Notes: a model not told the origin generated them from the letters alone. Numbered from the stretch's first letter, positions 48,772 through 60,848 are shown. The stretch is DNA of 64,000 bases from Platerodrilus igneus (GCA_036346225.1 JARFIW010001739.1:11263001-11327000), one strand, 5' to 3'. Made by a program: numbers and translations.

Positions 48772-49464
48772 GTATTTATATTTGGGTTATCTAGTATTGT
48801 GTATGAACGGTTTCATGACATTGCCTGTGTCTTTGATTTCTATATATGTTATTTCAAATTTGTCTTCTATTTTATGTGATTTCTTTGTTTGTACCTTGTG
48901 TTATTTCGTGTGGCTGTGTGGATTTTTTTGTTTTTCTTTTTGCTTATTATGTGTTTTTGTGTGTTCCTGTGTTTCGTTTCCTACTTTGTGTTTGGTATAT
49001 TTCTGTGTGGCTGTTGTGTTGTAGTTTTGTTATACTTGTAGTTGTTCTTTTATGTGATCTAGTTCTGGTTGTGGTATTCTATTGTTTCTGGTTATTGCTC
49101 GTACTTAGTCTGAGAGTTATCGTTTTGTGATGAATTGTAGTTCTGAGTATCTGTTTGTGAATACTTTGTGTAGTAGGGATCTGTAGTAAGGTTTGTTTCG
49201 CAGTGGGTTGTTCGATAGTAACATAAAATGAAGTGGCGGTTGACTTTGTCTAACCATCTCATTTGCTGTCTTTGTAATCTTTCTAGTGTGGTTGCTGGCA
49301 TCGTGTTCCGCAAAACACCTTTATTCGTATTTTCAACTATTTTTAAACTGTTCTGTTCTTTTTATCGTGAATTTCCCATACGACATCTCTGACCTTAGTG
49401 TCATGTGGTGTTTGTTTTCTTTTTCTTATTCAACTTTATTGCGTTCCCTCGAATACCGCGGTTT

Positions 49465-49516
49465 TATTATTGTTATTATAATTATTGTTATTATATTTAT
49501 TATTATTATTATTTGT
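49465..49516. repeat. (ATT)n-type microsatellite
   Basis: ATTATTGTTATTATAATTAT followed by (TTATTA)n. Confidence 0.9.
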
Positions 49517-49720
49517 TTTTTTTTCTTAGACAGTTAGTATTAATATATAACCACGTGGCCTATTGTGCTTTCTCTTTATCTATAAGATGTTTTGCATTTA
49601 GAAATTTGCTAGTGATTTTATATATGTCCAGTATGACTGATTTTTGTAGATGTGTAAATGTGTTGTGATATAGTTGTAGTTTTTGGATGTTTTGGTGGAG
49701 GTTGTTTGGTATGACTTATG

Positions 49721-50275
49721 TACTTGATAATATGATCTTACTATAATTATTATTATTATTACTATTACAAACGTACCACATTTATAACCTAAGTCCCATT
49801 TTATTGAACTTTTGTCTCTTTGATTTACAAAATTTAATAATTAAGGGTCGCGTACATTTGGTGCTTCGTTAATCCAAATAAATCTCATCCCCCAATAAAC
49901 AACTCTTAAAACCATCAAAACGTTTCTTGTTATATCTCAAAATATTCAACATTAGCCTTGGTTGGTGCTTCTTGTTATACCGTAATATTTGTTTTGTAAT
50001 TTTGATGTGTAGACTAATGTAAATAAACTTGTAAAATCAATATATTTTGTGTACATGGTGTACTGGTTAAAATTTTGATATCGAAGAAGACGAAAATGTT
50101 CAGAAGATTAAAATGACTTTACTGCTTTTCGAAATATTCTCATTCAGAATCCATTCATTTTTTCATACGAATACTCGTAAACAAATCGTCAAAGTATTTG
50201 TCTCTATTTTGAGAACTGCACGCTAAAAATTCCTATTAGCCGATTCTCTAACATATTCTGCTGTTAAAAGCGTTA
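49721..50275. other. No recognised feature
   Basis: AT-rich; no gene seen. Confidence 0.5.
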
Positions 50276-50384
50276 CCCAATGTAGTACCTTCGGGTGGAG
50301 CATTGTGGACGTGGCCGCAAGTATAGCGGCTTTATTCAAATTATAATGTTAAAAGCGTTGTTGTGTCCTGTTGATCGAACACAC
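50276..50384 (+). repeat. Repeat unit U, copy 2 (split by element L)
   Basis: The end of one U unit (CCCAATGTAG...TTATAATGTTAAAAGCGTT) followed directly by the start of another (TGTCCTGTTGATCGAACACAC). The continuation of the second unit is at 54248, after element L. U was therefore tandem here before L inserted. Confidence 0.8.
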
Positions 50385-53300
50385 TGTAACAAGTTTAATT
50401 TCCAGCAATATCTTGACAAATATTTAAGTTAATATTTTTATAAAAAGTTAATTCAAATATAATATCTCTACACAGTCTACGTAAGAATTAATACAGGTTG
50501 TTGAATCCAATATAAGCTTTCGAACAGCGAGCATAAACTACAAGCTAAGCGGTGACAGAGAATACCCTTTGCGAGCGTCATTATAAGAGCTCCCTCCTTT
50601 GATCATTATAAAAATCGTTGAACTGTTGTCAGGCGGTCGTATACGTCGTATTAGAACACTTTCACCTGAGCTGTTGTTTGAGTAGGTCATTGGTTCTTTG
50701 TATACAAGAACATGGCGTTGCACACCTGGTGTTGGAAACACAGGAAGATAAAAGTTGATTTCAGGATAAAATTGTCTTTGTTAAAAGCACTATATATCGA
50801 CGCTTGGCAAAATATAGTTTGCACAAGATGGGGCGTAATTTAAAAATGGTTGGCTTTAGAATAGCATGCAACTTATAGGAAAGGCAACAGTACGATATGT
50901 AAAACTTGTAGGATATGTAAAACTTAGATGAAATTTTATTTGATGTGGTAATTAATACAACGTGGTTCATTTATTCGATGTGGTTGCACGTGATGTTCGT
51001 TTGATATTGTAACGTATTTTTTTACTCAGTTACACTTTCCTTATTAATCTAATATCATGTTTCAATAAGAAAAAAATATAATTTATAATTGTCTAATCAC
51101 TAAAAATAATTTATAAAGTATATAGTGGATTATGCGCTCCTTCACTTTTGATGTCTAAGTTTCTACAATCCTAGTCGTTTGTCTGTCAGTTCGTGTTACT
51201 TTTCGTTTAGCGCTTGAAGAAGTAAGCAGCTCTTTGGAGCAAAGAAAAGTCAATATGCTCAGGCACGTGGCCTAGAATAGAGTTCGTAAAAGAAACTGAT
51301 TAGCGAATACCTACGTGTCCGAATGCGGTTCCTGACAGCTTTTGGTGCTGGTTTTATTCAGTATTCCACCATCAGCAAAGTTAGTTGATTCCTGCAGACC
51401 GAAGAAGATTGAAGTTCCCATCATTAAAACATGCAATACCACTGAAATCAATATTTAGTTTGAAATTTAGAAAACAAAAAAATAATTGGACACACTTAAC
51501 GGAGATTTTATATGGTGAGATGATGTTCTGTTCTAAAGGTTTCTGAAAATTCCAACGTAAAATACAGCATAATGGTATGTTTTCATATTGCGTGCATCGG
51601 AGATGTACATGAAATTGTCGACATCTGGTTATTTGGTTCTGGTTTAACGTTCAACTTTTTTTGATTGAACTGTACTTCAGCACGTCAGTGACATTTAACC
51701 TTTAATTTAATTTGTATTTATTTAAATGCTTTACGTATGATCGAAGGTTGATATTTTACTTTGATTTAGTTATTTTAGAATTCATTTAGTAAGAAAGATC
51801 CCGTTCTATTTTCGTAACTTTGCAAAATTTTAAAGATGGCTACGTAGTTTGCCTATCATATTTGTTTTATAAGCAGACAGTTATGGCTTCTCTAAAAAAT
51901 TGTTGTTAACATGTGATGTCAAAAATATCTAGTTATTTAAAATAATTAACACATGTTATTTTGCGTTACATTAGAAATATCTTTGGTTATTTTGAGGTCA
52001 TGCAATTTAATTTTAAAGAACATGATCAATTTTTTGTAGGATATAAAGTAAAGCTTATTCTTTGTTTAAATGGTACATTTTTATAAGACGTAAAATAGTC
52101 TAGTTTCTCACTTGTAAAGTCGACCGTAGTACTACTGATGACTATAATTAAAATTTAAAATTTAAATTAAGGAAGCATATACCTTACAGTAAACTTACGT
52201 AGAAATATTCAATTTAAAGATCTTTGTGTTTTTATGAAGGCAGAACAATACTAGTTTCTTGTTATGTAAATTTTTGTTAAAAAAGTTAATGTTGAAACAA
52301 GCTAAAACAATTTAATTGAATAGAATTTATTTTTGCTTAACTCGTTTATTATTAAAAATTCAAGTGAATTTTATTTGTTCTTAATAAGCAAAAGGTTTAC
52401 TGTGCCTAATGACAACAAGTACCCTGGTTGTATATATTTCTGGAACTTAAATTCAGACATATTATTTTTTTTTTTGGTGAATATTTTTAAGGACACAAAC
52501 GGTGTCCATGTTGTGCATTTGTTTGTTCACAGGTTATGCAGAGACATCTGTAATACATCTGGCAAATGATATTTTGGTGAGTGCTTTGTAAAGTTGATAT
52601 TTAGGTTTTGTGGCTACAAAAGCGGTGTAGATTTCAGGTTTCCGCATTCCCCTAATACAAGTACATGTATCTTCGTATGTTGTTGTATTGAAAAATACGG
52701 TGGCGCTCTTTATCTATATTTTTGGTCATTTGACAACCCATGACCCAAGCTCATGATCTACCCAGAGAGAACACTCTACTAGCCGTTTATCTCTAAAGAG
52801 TTTTCCTTTTTCCTCAAGCCGTTTTCTATACAACTTTACCTTGTGCTTCCTTCATTAATAAGAAATTCTCGACCTTGTGATATCAGGTAAGGTAGGCGTT
52901 TCTGCTATATGGTGGTCTAATTTGCTATTTGATATTCGCAAGAGAATTAAAATTTTTGTTACAATATCCTGTATCAAAGTTAATTAGTTTATGTGGTTTT
53001 GGAGAATTCTAACCTGAATATTGTTGAAATAAGAAGATTCCAATCTATCAATTAATATTCCGGGGATAGTCCAAATACATTGCAAGAATTCTTCTGATGG
53101 ATAAACATCTAGTATGTAATTAGAGTTTTTAAATACGTCAGCTGTAACTTTTGGCATGACAAATAAGTTTTTGTTTGCTCACGTGGAAATTTCCTAGTTC
53201 ATTATGTAATTGACTTCAGTTATTTTTAACGTTGGTGAAAGGAATCTATAAAACTTCACTTTTATCTTTTTATTAGTACAAATAAAAAAATGGTAGATGG

Positions 53301-54243
53301 CGGTATATAAGTAGAATAGTGGTTATCTTTCAACATTAACAAAAATTAAAGCGATTATTTGAATACCAAACTATTTAAATTAGATAACTAAGTTGTTTCA
53401 TTTTGCTTTTCATGAATTATGAATTGGAATATTTTACCATTTAATGTGAAGTCTAAGTAGTACTACAAAAACCAAATAAAGTTTGTAGTATAAATTTAAT
53501 CAATCATAAAGTTCAAGTTTTAAACATTTACAAGAATGCTAGATTTTTATAATGTACAAATTACAACATCCTATTTTTATGAGATACAGATGTTGAGATT
53601 ATTACCGAGTATATAAGTACATATTTTTCGTAATTATAATTTAGTCAATTTTTAAAGGTAAAGATTTGTAAATAATTTTCAACTGCAACTTAAAAGAATA
53701 GAAATTCATTTTAGTCACGTTTATGATTATTAGTTGGAATGAATGAGGTTGAGGTTTGATTCTTATTAATTATGAATTTTTTTGAAGTAAATGCACAAAC
53801 TGTGGTAGTTTTGGTTTAGTCTGTTTACAGGTGTAGCAGTGCATCTTTAACGATCAACATCGTGCCATAAGGTAAGCATCTAAAAGAATTATGTTCTCGT
53901 AATATTTCTTGTATAGCGGTATTTGAGTATAGGTTTCCGCATTCCTCTTACACAAAAAGGCTCAAATTAGGTATTCATTGTATACAAAAAATTCGGTGGC
54001 GCCATATTCACTATATTTTTGGCTGCAATCCAACCTTGACCCAAAACTCATGTTCTACCTAGAGCAAATCGCTCGACTAGCCGCTTAGTCGTTGGAGGTT
54101 TCCTCATCTACGAGCCATTTTCCATCTAAACTATCCTTGGGCTCTTCACATCATCAGGAAATTCTCGTTATATATCCTTGTGCCTTTCAGCTGGCGATAT
54201 AGGAGTAAAGAAATATAACCCACTAGTAAGGCAAAACGTTATA
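50385..54243 (+). mobile_element. Element L: ~1.9-kb repeat with 4-bp target duplication, hosting nested element N
   Basis: Begins TGTAACAAG and ends CGTTATA, flanked by ACAC (50381-50384 and 54244-54247). The intact U copy at 10026 shows the empty site. Without N (51008-52963 plus 4 bp) it is about 1899 bp. TG/CA-like ends with 4-bp duplications suit a solo LTR or a DNA transposon. No coding frame. TATAAGAGCTCCCTCC at about 50583 is conserved in copy R. An exon/mini-intron-like pattern at 53831-53932 is shared by all copies. Confidence 0.85.
51008..52963 (+). mobile_element. Element N: diverged copy of the same element, nested in L
   Basis: Begins TGTAACG and ends TTGTTACA (a perfect 6-bp inverted pair), flanked by ATAT (51004-51007 and 52964-52967). 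1956 bp. Its 3' third (52490-52900) aligns with L 53790-54170 (GGTTTCCGCATTC, GGTGGCGC, CATGATCTACC). More diverged than L is from R, although it inserted into L, so it came from a different subfamily. Confidence 0.82.
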
Positions 54244-54247
54244 ACAC

Positions 54248-54460
54248 TCCAAAATCAACGTTAGGGATACCATTACTTAAACCCTATGTTAGATTCAGTT
54301 AGTAAATTTTTATTTAGCAACGATAAATTTCGAGTTAGGATAAAATTTGAAGCACGTTTATCTTTCGCGTTTAAACCCAATGTAGTACCTTCGGGTGGAT
54401 CATTGGGTACGTGGCCGCAAACATAGCGGCCCTTATTCACAATATAATGTTAAAAGCGTT
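54248..54460 (+). repeat. Repeat unit U, copy 3
   Basis: Continuation of the U unit split by element L. It runs from TCCAAAATCAACGTTAGGGA through CGCGTTTAAACCCAATGTAG to ATAATGTTAAAAGCGTT. Confidence 0.8.
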
Positions 54461-54943
54461 GAACATGGAGTTAATCTTTAAGAATCTGGAAAGTAATTAA
54501 AATATCAGGCAAAGCTCTTAAGAAAATAAGACATTAATTGTACCATTTGACTTCTTAAATAATTTCTTATTGGCTGTGTCACTTGAGAACTTATATAATT
54601 CTGATAAAGAGTGACGCGATGTTATCTATTTTGTTCGCGACCTTCTAATTATTATAAATGTCATATGTTTTTACGGGATATGGGTCTACTGGTAAGGAAG
54701 TAGTATTTTTATGTCCTAAATTTTCGCATTATTTTAATGCTTGTTCACAGTCACAAAATAAGGTTGAATACCAGTTAGCAAAGTATAAATGATGATAAGT
54801 TATATAAAAAAAGATCATACGATATAAAGAAAAGTAATATGGTAGATTTTAATACAACCATGACAAATTAATATGCATATTATTTTTAGTCTCTAGTTTT
54901 TAATGGTTTACTGATAGCTACGTGCTAATGGTTAAACACCTAG
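54461..54943. other. No recognised feature
   Basis: AT-rich spacer between U copy 3 and the SINE. Confidence 0.5.
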
Positions 54944-55247
54944 GCGCGGCTCCGTGGTGTAGTTGGTATGCGTGTGACGACTACGCCCAAGATCCCGAGT
55001 TCAAATCCCGACACGGTCCGCTTGAAAAATGTTAGGCGAGCATTTTTCACAAAAATACACCCCCGTTCAGATGAGAGGTAAAAAGGAGGTTCCGTGTGTG
55101 AGTGTTGTCACGTACGTTAAAGATCCCTACCTTGCTTGCAACAGCAAGGGTTTGGCAAAATTCAAAATTTCCAGGTTAGAAAAAACTTGCTTACTGGCCA
55201 ATGTAGTACCTTCGGGTAGAGCATTGGAAAAATCAAATATAGGAGTA
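54944..55247 (+). mobile_element. tRNA-derived SINE copy 5
   Basis: Complete copy with head GGCTCCGTGGTGTAGTTGGT, B box GAGTTCAAATCCCGAC and the usual 3' end. Perfect 11-bp target duplication TAAACACCTAG at 54933-54943 and 55248-55258. The body contains a chance open frame in the plus strand. Confidence 0.94.
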
Positions 55248-55289
55248 TAAACACCTAGCAATCGCAACTTTTCTATTTCAATTTAACGT

Positions 55290-57458
55290 TATAACGTTTT
55301 GCCTTACTAAGGGGGCTATTTATAAGGTTTTGCCTTACTAAGGGGCAATTTATTACTCCTATGTGACCAGCTGAAAGGCACAAGGATAGATGACGAGGAT
55401 TTCCAGTAGACGTAATGAGCCCACGGTAAGTTTCGGTGGAAAATGGCTCGTAGATGAGGAAACCTCCAAAGGCTAAGCGGCTAGTCGAGCTATTTGCTCT
55501 GAGTAGAACATGACCTTTGGGTCGTGGTTGGACTACGACCAAAATATAGTGAATATGGCGCCACTGGATTTTTGTATACTAAGAAGACCCAACTTGAGTC
55601 TTTTGTATAAGGCGAATGCGTAAACCTATACTCTAATACCGCTATACAAAATATTACAGGAACCCAATCCCTAAAGTTTTCTTACCTTATGGCTCGATAT
55701 TGACCTTTAAAAATGCACTGCTACACCTGTAAACAGATTAAGACAAGGCTAGCACGGTTTATGCATTTATTTCAAAAATTCATAATTAATTAGAATCAAA
55801 CCTCATACATTCCAACTAATAATAATAGTCTTGACCAAAATGAAAATCTATTCCTTCAAGTTGCAGTTAAATTATTTACAAGACATTTTCTTTAAAAAAT
55901 TTGATTAAATAATAATAATGAAAAATATGGACATATGTACTTGGTAATAATCAGCATCTCTCACAAATTGAATATAGTAGTTTTTACATTATTAAGGTCT
56001 AGCAAAATTTATACTTGAAAATGATTAAATCTGAGTTTTTGAATAATTAAATTTATATTACAACTTTATTTGGCATTGGTAGTACTACTTGGACCTCGCA
56101 TTCTATAGCAAAATATTCCAATTAATATTTAATGAAATGCAAAATGTAACAATTTAGTTCTCTAAGATAAAATAATTTGTAATTCAAATAATCGCTTTCA
56201 TTTTCGTTAAGTCTGAGAGTTAACCTTTTCTGTTTTTATATCGACATCTACCGTTTTTTGTTAGTACTAATGCAAAGATTAAAAGTGAAGCTTTATAGAT
56301 TCCTTTCACCAAAGTTTAAAAATAACTTGTTTGTCATTCACATATTGAACTAGGAAATTTCCACGTGAACAAACAAAACTCATCTGTCTGCTATGCCAAA
56401 TGCTACAGCTGACGTATAAAGATACACAATTTACATACCAGATGTTAATCCATCAGAAAAATACTTGCAAGGTATAAGGACCATACCCGGAATAATAATT
56501 AATAAATTATAATCTTCTTAAATACTCCCTGTATGTTTGTTGTGGTTTGTTTAGCATTCTTCTTAATCTTCTTTGGGAATGAAACCACTCATAGTTTTTA
56601 AAATTATTTTGACAACGATCCTAGGACATTGATCGAAACGTAAATAAAATAGATTTTAAAAACTATGAGTGGTTTCATTCCCAAAGAAGATTAAGAAGAA
56701 TATAATCTTCTTGTTTCAGCAATTACAAATTAGGAATTTCCATTACCACACAATCCAATAAGCTGGATACTAAAAATCCAACAAAACATCACGTGCGTCC
56801 ACATCAAACAATTGAATCACGCCAAATTGATAAATAATTGTCATACATTTTTCAAATTAAAGTAAGCTTCTTAAATCAATGTAAGTTGCTTAAGTTATAT
56901 ACGTTACACAAGTTGAACCAGTTATCCAAATTATACCAGTTGCCTAAGATGCACTACAAATATCAATTAGTAAGGCTTTAAACTCAGTAATACTTACTGT
57001 TAACCTAAAACCATTTAAAACGATTTAACGTCCAGTCTAATGCGAACATATAATGAGCTTCGCCGAGACGATTTCATCTTGAAAACAACTTTAAACTTTT
57101 AGTGCTTCCAACACGTGGACTGCAACAACGCCATGTTCCTTGATTTAAAGAACAATTGACTTTCTCTAACGACAGCTCAGTTGGAAGTGATTTATTGACG
57201 TATGTTGCCGTCTGACAACAGTTATGATTTTACAATCATCAAAAGGAGGGAGCTCTTATAGTGACACTAACAAATGGCATTTTCTGTCACCGCTTAATTA
57301 AAAATTTTATACTATCAAATCGAGAGCTTATATTGTATTCAACAATATATAATATTTATCACGTAGATTGTGTAGCGTTATTATATTTAAGTTGATTATT
57401 AATGAATTAAATAAATTAGATATTTGTGAAAATATTGCCAGAAAATAAACTCGTTACA
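55290..57458 (-). mobile_element. Element R: inverted copy of element L
   Basis: On the minus strand it begins TGTAACGAG and ends CGTTATA, with near-duplicate flanks ACCT/ACGT. It is 2169 bp, or about 1976 without the hairpin insertion and its extra target copy (193 bp). It is collinear with L throughout, forming a large inverted repeat with about 1 kb between the arms. No protein is encoded. Confidence 0.85.
56520..56700. mobile_element. 181-bp insertion made of a leader and a perfect 48-bp-stem hairpin
   Basis: Flanked by exact TATAATCTTCTT (56508-56519 and 56701-56712). The collinear part of element L (near 53025) has the empty site. Leader 56520-56556, left stem 56557-56604, 48-bp loop, right stem 56653-56700. 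The right stem ends exactly at the duplicated target. Class unknown. Confidence 0.9.
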
Positions 57459-59217
57459 AGGTAATAAGATGATAAATAAATTTAATTTTAGGAGTTTTTC
57501 CAACCCTCCCGTATTATATATTTTTATGTGCTTTACATTTATTTCTAACTATCGCTCCAAATCGAACTTAAGAAATCTTTTTGATCATACTATGTATCTT
57601 GTCGTTTTAAGTTATAATATTCGTGTGCATTGACAGGTTTAAAAATTGATAAAGAGAAAGCTTGTGTATTTGAACACCCAGTTGTCAAAATCACATTACA
57701 ATCAATTTACTTTTGCTATAGTAATTAATTAAAGCAAAAACTAAACAGTTTGATAAACACAATTGTACGCCAGCAAATAAGTATCTTGCTAGCTAGAACT
57801 AAAAAGATACGTGGTGTTTTCTATCACCTTTAAAAATGGATATGTAACAACTATTATGTTCAAGAATGTCTCTCATGTTAAAAAACATGTAGGAGGCTAG
57901 TTTGTAGGCTTGCAATAACGCACCCAGAGATTTAAAGTGATTGACCTATTTATAGCCAATTCGATAAATTTTATACTTTTTATTTTTTAAAGAGTTTCTG
58001 AAGTCCCTGACACTAACAATTAGATGTTAACATTTTGATGATTTATTATAATGAAAGAGCTTTATTGTGCTCAACTAAATGTTTTGAGATTAGACAGCGA
58101 TTGAACTTAAATGTATAATGAAAATTAACTTAAAAATTAGGAAACTCAAACAACTGCAGTTGCTAACGTTCATCCGTTTTAATTGAAATATGAGATTACA
58201 CTATAATATGTTACAGATGCTTGAGATTAGAAAATTGGCGTAATACCATATTGTTTTCATAAGTTGGAAGAAAACCTAGAAATCGTCCATTTAACAAGCT
58301 ACGAGAATTTCCCAACGAGTGCTGAAATTCTAAATTTTATTCAGTTAACTAAGGGCTTAAATATCAAGTTCAATTTGTGTTGATTTTTTCAAATTTTTAG
58401 CTTACTTAGAATTCTATTATATATTTGTATAGCTTCCATTGCGTTTTGCAACGTGCTATTTAAAACGTACCATTTTGACGTGTTTTTGATAAATTTATAA
58501 AAAGATCGTCTTTGAATTAAGTAGTAACCTAATATACCAACTTGTTTTATAGATGAACGTATATTTCCGGTATATATAATTTATAAGATATGTGGTGAAA
58601 GCAAAAATTTAAATCGTCCCGCTTTTTTCATGTCTCAAGTTTCAAATACTTTCAACATCTACCGATTCAGGTTCATAATATTACGTTCTATAAGAATTAT
58701 TAGCAATGCCTGAAAGTAACACGATTTCATAAGATTTGCATGAAAGCAGGAGAACATGCCGGAAGTGTTACTCTTATCGTAGAAAATGTTTTACTTTAGG
58801 CTTGTTTGAGATAACAGTACAGCCACACTATATTAACCACTCAAAAAATAAAAAAACCTCTCAAGACAGCTAAACAAGTTCTTGCAAAAACAAAGCTATA
58901 GGCCTTTTAAGAAGGGAGAAACTGCCATACTACACCCAACAAACCCTCTTTATTGCGAGCAATAAGAGTGGAAATAAGAACTAATGGTCCACTTTTCCTA
59001 CTTTCACTTCTTTTCCTGCAATATCATTAGTAAAACTTTCTTGTATATTGTTTCCTATGATACTATTTGTATCGCACTAAGTGCTCTCTTTTCATAATTG
59101 TCCGGTTATTTATTTTTATGGAAGTGGCTATCTCCTTGTGAAAACAGAAATGTTAATACTTTTTTTTGTCTTTTACTATACTAAAATAATCTTGGATTTG
59201 GGATTTTGTTAATATTA
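57459..59217. other. No recognised feature
   Basis: AT-rich; no gene or repeat match seen. Confidence 0.5.
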
Positions 59218-59388
59218 TTAAACAACAACGGTAGCAATTGAGTCCTCTCGCATTTTATGTATATTAACTAAAAGAGAAGGGACAAGAGAGTTGTATTCAT
59301 TGAAAACCGAAAAACATGAAATAGAATTGTCCGTGATTACGTTGGAAACACTTGTACTTCGTTCAATACTTACGAAAGTGGAGTCGTA
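59218..59388 (-). CDS. Possible terminal coding exon of an unknown gene
   Basis: Minus strand: a long T-run followed by GTCTGCAG is a strong acceptor. The 57 codons after it (YDSTFVSIERSTSVSN ... REDSIATVVV) run open to a TAA at 59218. The composition is protein-like, with many Ser, Val and Asn residues and no repeats. A GTAAGT 15 nt into the exon could also be a donor, leaving a 5-codon micro-exon. No neighbouring exon was found, so it remains a candidate only. Confidence 0.3.
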   Translation of the reverse strand, partial: YDSTFVSIERSTSVSNVITDNSISCFSVFNEYNSLVPSLLVNIHKMREDSIATVVV

Positions 59389-60429
59389 CTGCAGACAAAA
59401 AAAAAATAAACTCAATAAGACTTGCACTTGTAGAAAATAGAGAACCTGCTTAAATAGTTTGAAGTGCCGAAATTGAATAGATTACTTGACCCAAATAGAA
59501 TGATTTATATATTGCGTTGTTGCGGGTTTTTGGGCACACCAAATTTTATTGTAATATTCGAAATTACAAGATTTTTGTACCTAGCAAGGGAAAGTTTTAT
59601 TTCCCATTCTTAAATTAAATATTTACGTGTGAAATTCATGAATATAGTCCCTCGCGAATGCGAGGACAAATTTATGGCATGTAAAACGCATAAAACCGCA
59701 TTTTCCAGATTAAAGAAATGCGATTGTGGTTAAACGGTCTGTCATGAGAAGCGTGGCATTTAAGGGATATACAAGTTTATGGGAAAGCAAGTAACTTCAC
59801 TATCGGGTATCGAAAAGATCGAACGGGTGTGCAACTATTTCGACAAAGTAATTTTTTCCTACATCCGTACCTTGTAACGGGATGCGTTACGCTTGCGATC
59901 ATTTAAATAAAATGAAATAAATTTGATCTTGAATTACTAACATACCTTCTAGAATCTTAATGTTCATGTACAATAGTCATTAAAAACAAACTTACAGTGA
60001 AATTTGGAATTTTATTCCAATTCAACACCACAATGATAATGTTTCAATTCTGTAAATACATATGGAAACTTGAATAACGGGTTGTAAATTATTTTGAACT
60101 ACATGACTGTAAATATACCAATTATAACCATTAAATTATATGGCAGAAAAATGGCACGTTTTAAGAAGCTTTCAGCGTCATAAAAGAAAATTCTTTGATA
60201 TACATCCTAAATACGAGTCTTAGGAGGTTGGTTTAATAGATTTTATGCAATATGACACAGTTTTCAAAAACATAGTTGCAATTATCACCAAAGTGAAACC
60301 ACATACACTTTACCACAATGTATTAACCAGACATTAAAAGAGCAGAATGCAGAAGTATAGATTTACATAATCGATTCATTGTAATAGACTGAAAGCGTGA
60401 GAATTGTGAAATAAACATGAGTGAACTTG
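59389..60429. other. No recognised feature
   Basis: AT-rich spacer without recognisable content. Confidence 0.5.
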
Positions 60430-60805
60430 AAACAACGTATTAGTCAGACAATGAGTTTTGATGAATACTGCGGAAGTATAATTACACACGGTCATATAGA
60501 AATTGGTTACCTGAAAACATTAAAAATAGAGAGAGATGCGCGAATAGAGCGGGGAGGGGAGGGGTGAGATTGATAAGAGTGAGTTGTACCGGACTCGTTA
60601 ACCTGAAAATGTCAATTATGTAGAGGTATGACAATTGTTTTGGGGTTGTGATGATTGTATGTTTTTGTATTGCTATCTTGGATCGCTCTGATTCGCTGAA
60701 TATGTTGCATTTTTGAGCCATGTCTCTTAGTCGATATATAGTCGTGTAAGGTAGTGTGGATGTTTCGCGTGTAATGTTTTTTCTTCCAGTTTCCTTACTT
60801 CGTGT

Positions 60806-60848
60806 GTGTGTGAGAGTGTGTGTGTGTGTGTGTGTGCGTGCGTGTGTG
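60806..60848. repeat. (TG)n microsatellite within LINE F
   Basis: A GTGTGTG tract that adds a His-Thr run to the minus-strand LINE frame. Confidence 0.9.

Larger units (their letters stand above)
47095..49720 (-). mobile_element. LINE F, copy 2, interrupted by a SINE
   Basis: A decayed non-LTR element on the minus strand. Going downstream along the minus strand: an upstream part (49720-48772) with a frame at 49313-49092 (LERLQRQQMRWLDKVN), the SINE at 48476-48771, then a pre-RT part (KPKDVKDTENPSKYHP near 47650) and RT block (47506-47246). The plus-strand sequence at 47150-47280 matches 61390-61490 plus 61616-61640 of copy 3. Confidence 0.75.

Noticed and set aside
48119..49130. Several hydrophobic open frames on the plus strand resembling membrane proteins
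   Set aside because: They are antisense to the T/G-rich strand of LINE F, and the real coding direction is minus.
55029..55250. Open frame in the plus strand
   Set aside because: It lies wholly within SINE copy 5, and similar chance frames occur in other SINE copies (for example near 29823-30242).
55273..55542. 89-codon frame on the minus strand of element R
   Set aside because: The matching region of element L has a stop and N is very different, so there is no sign of protein-level conservation.
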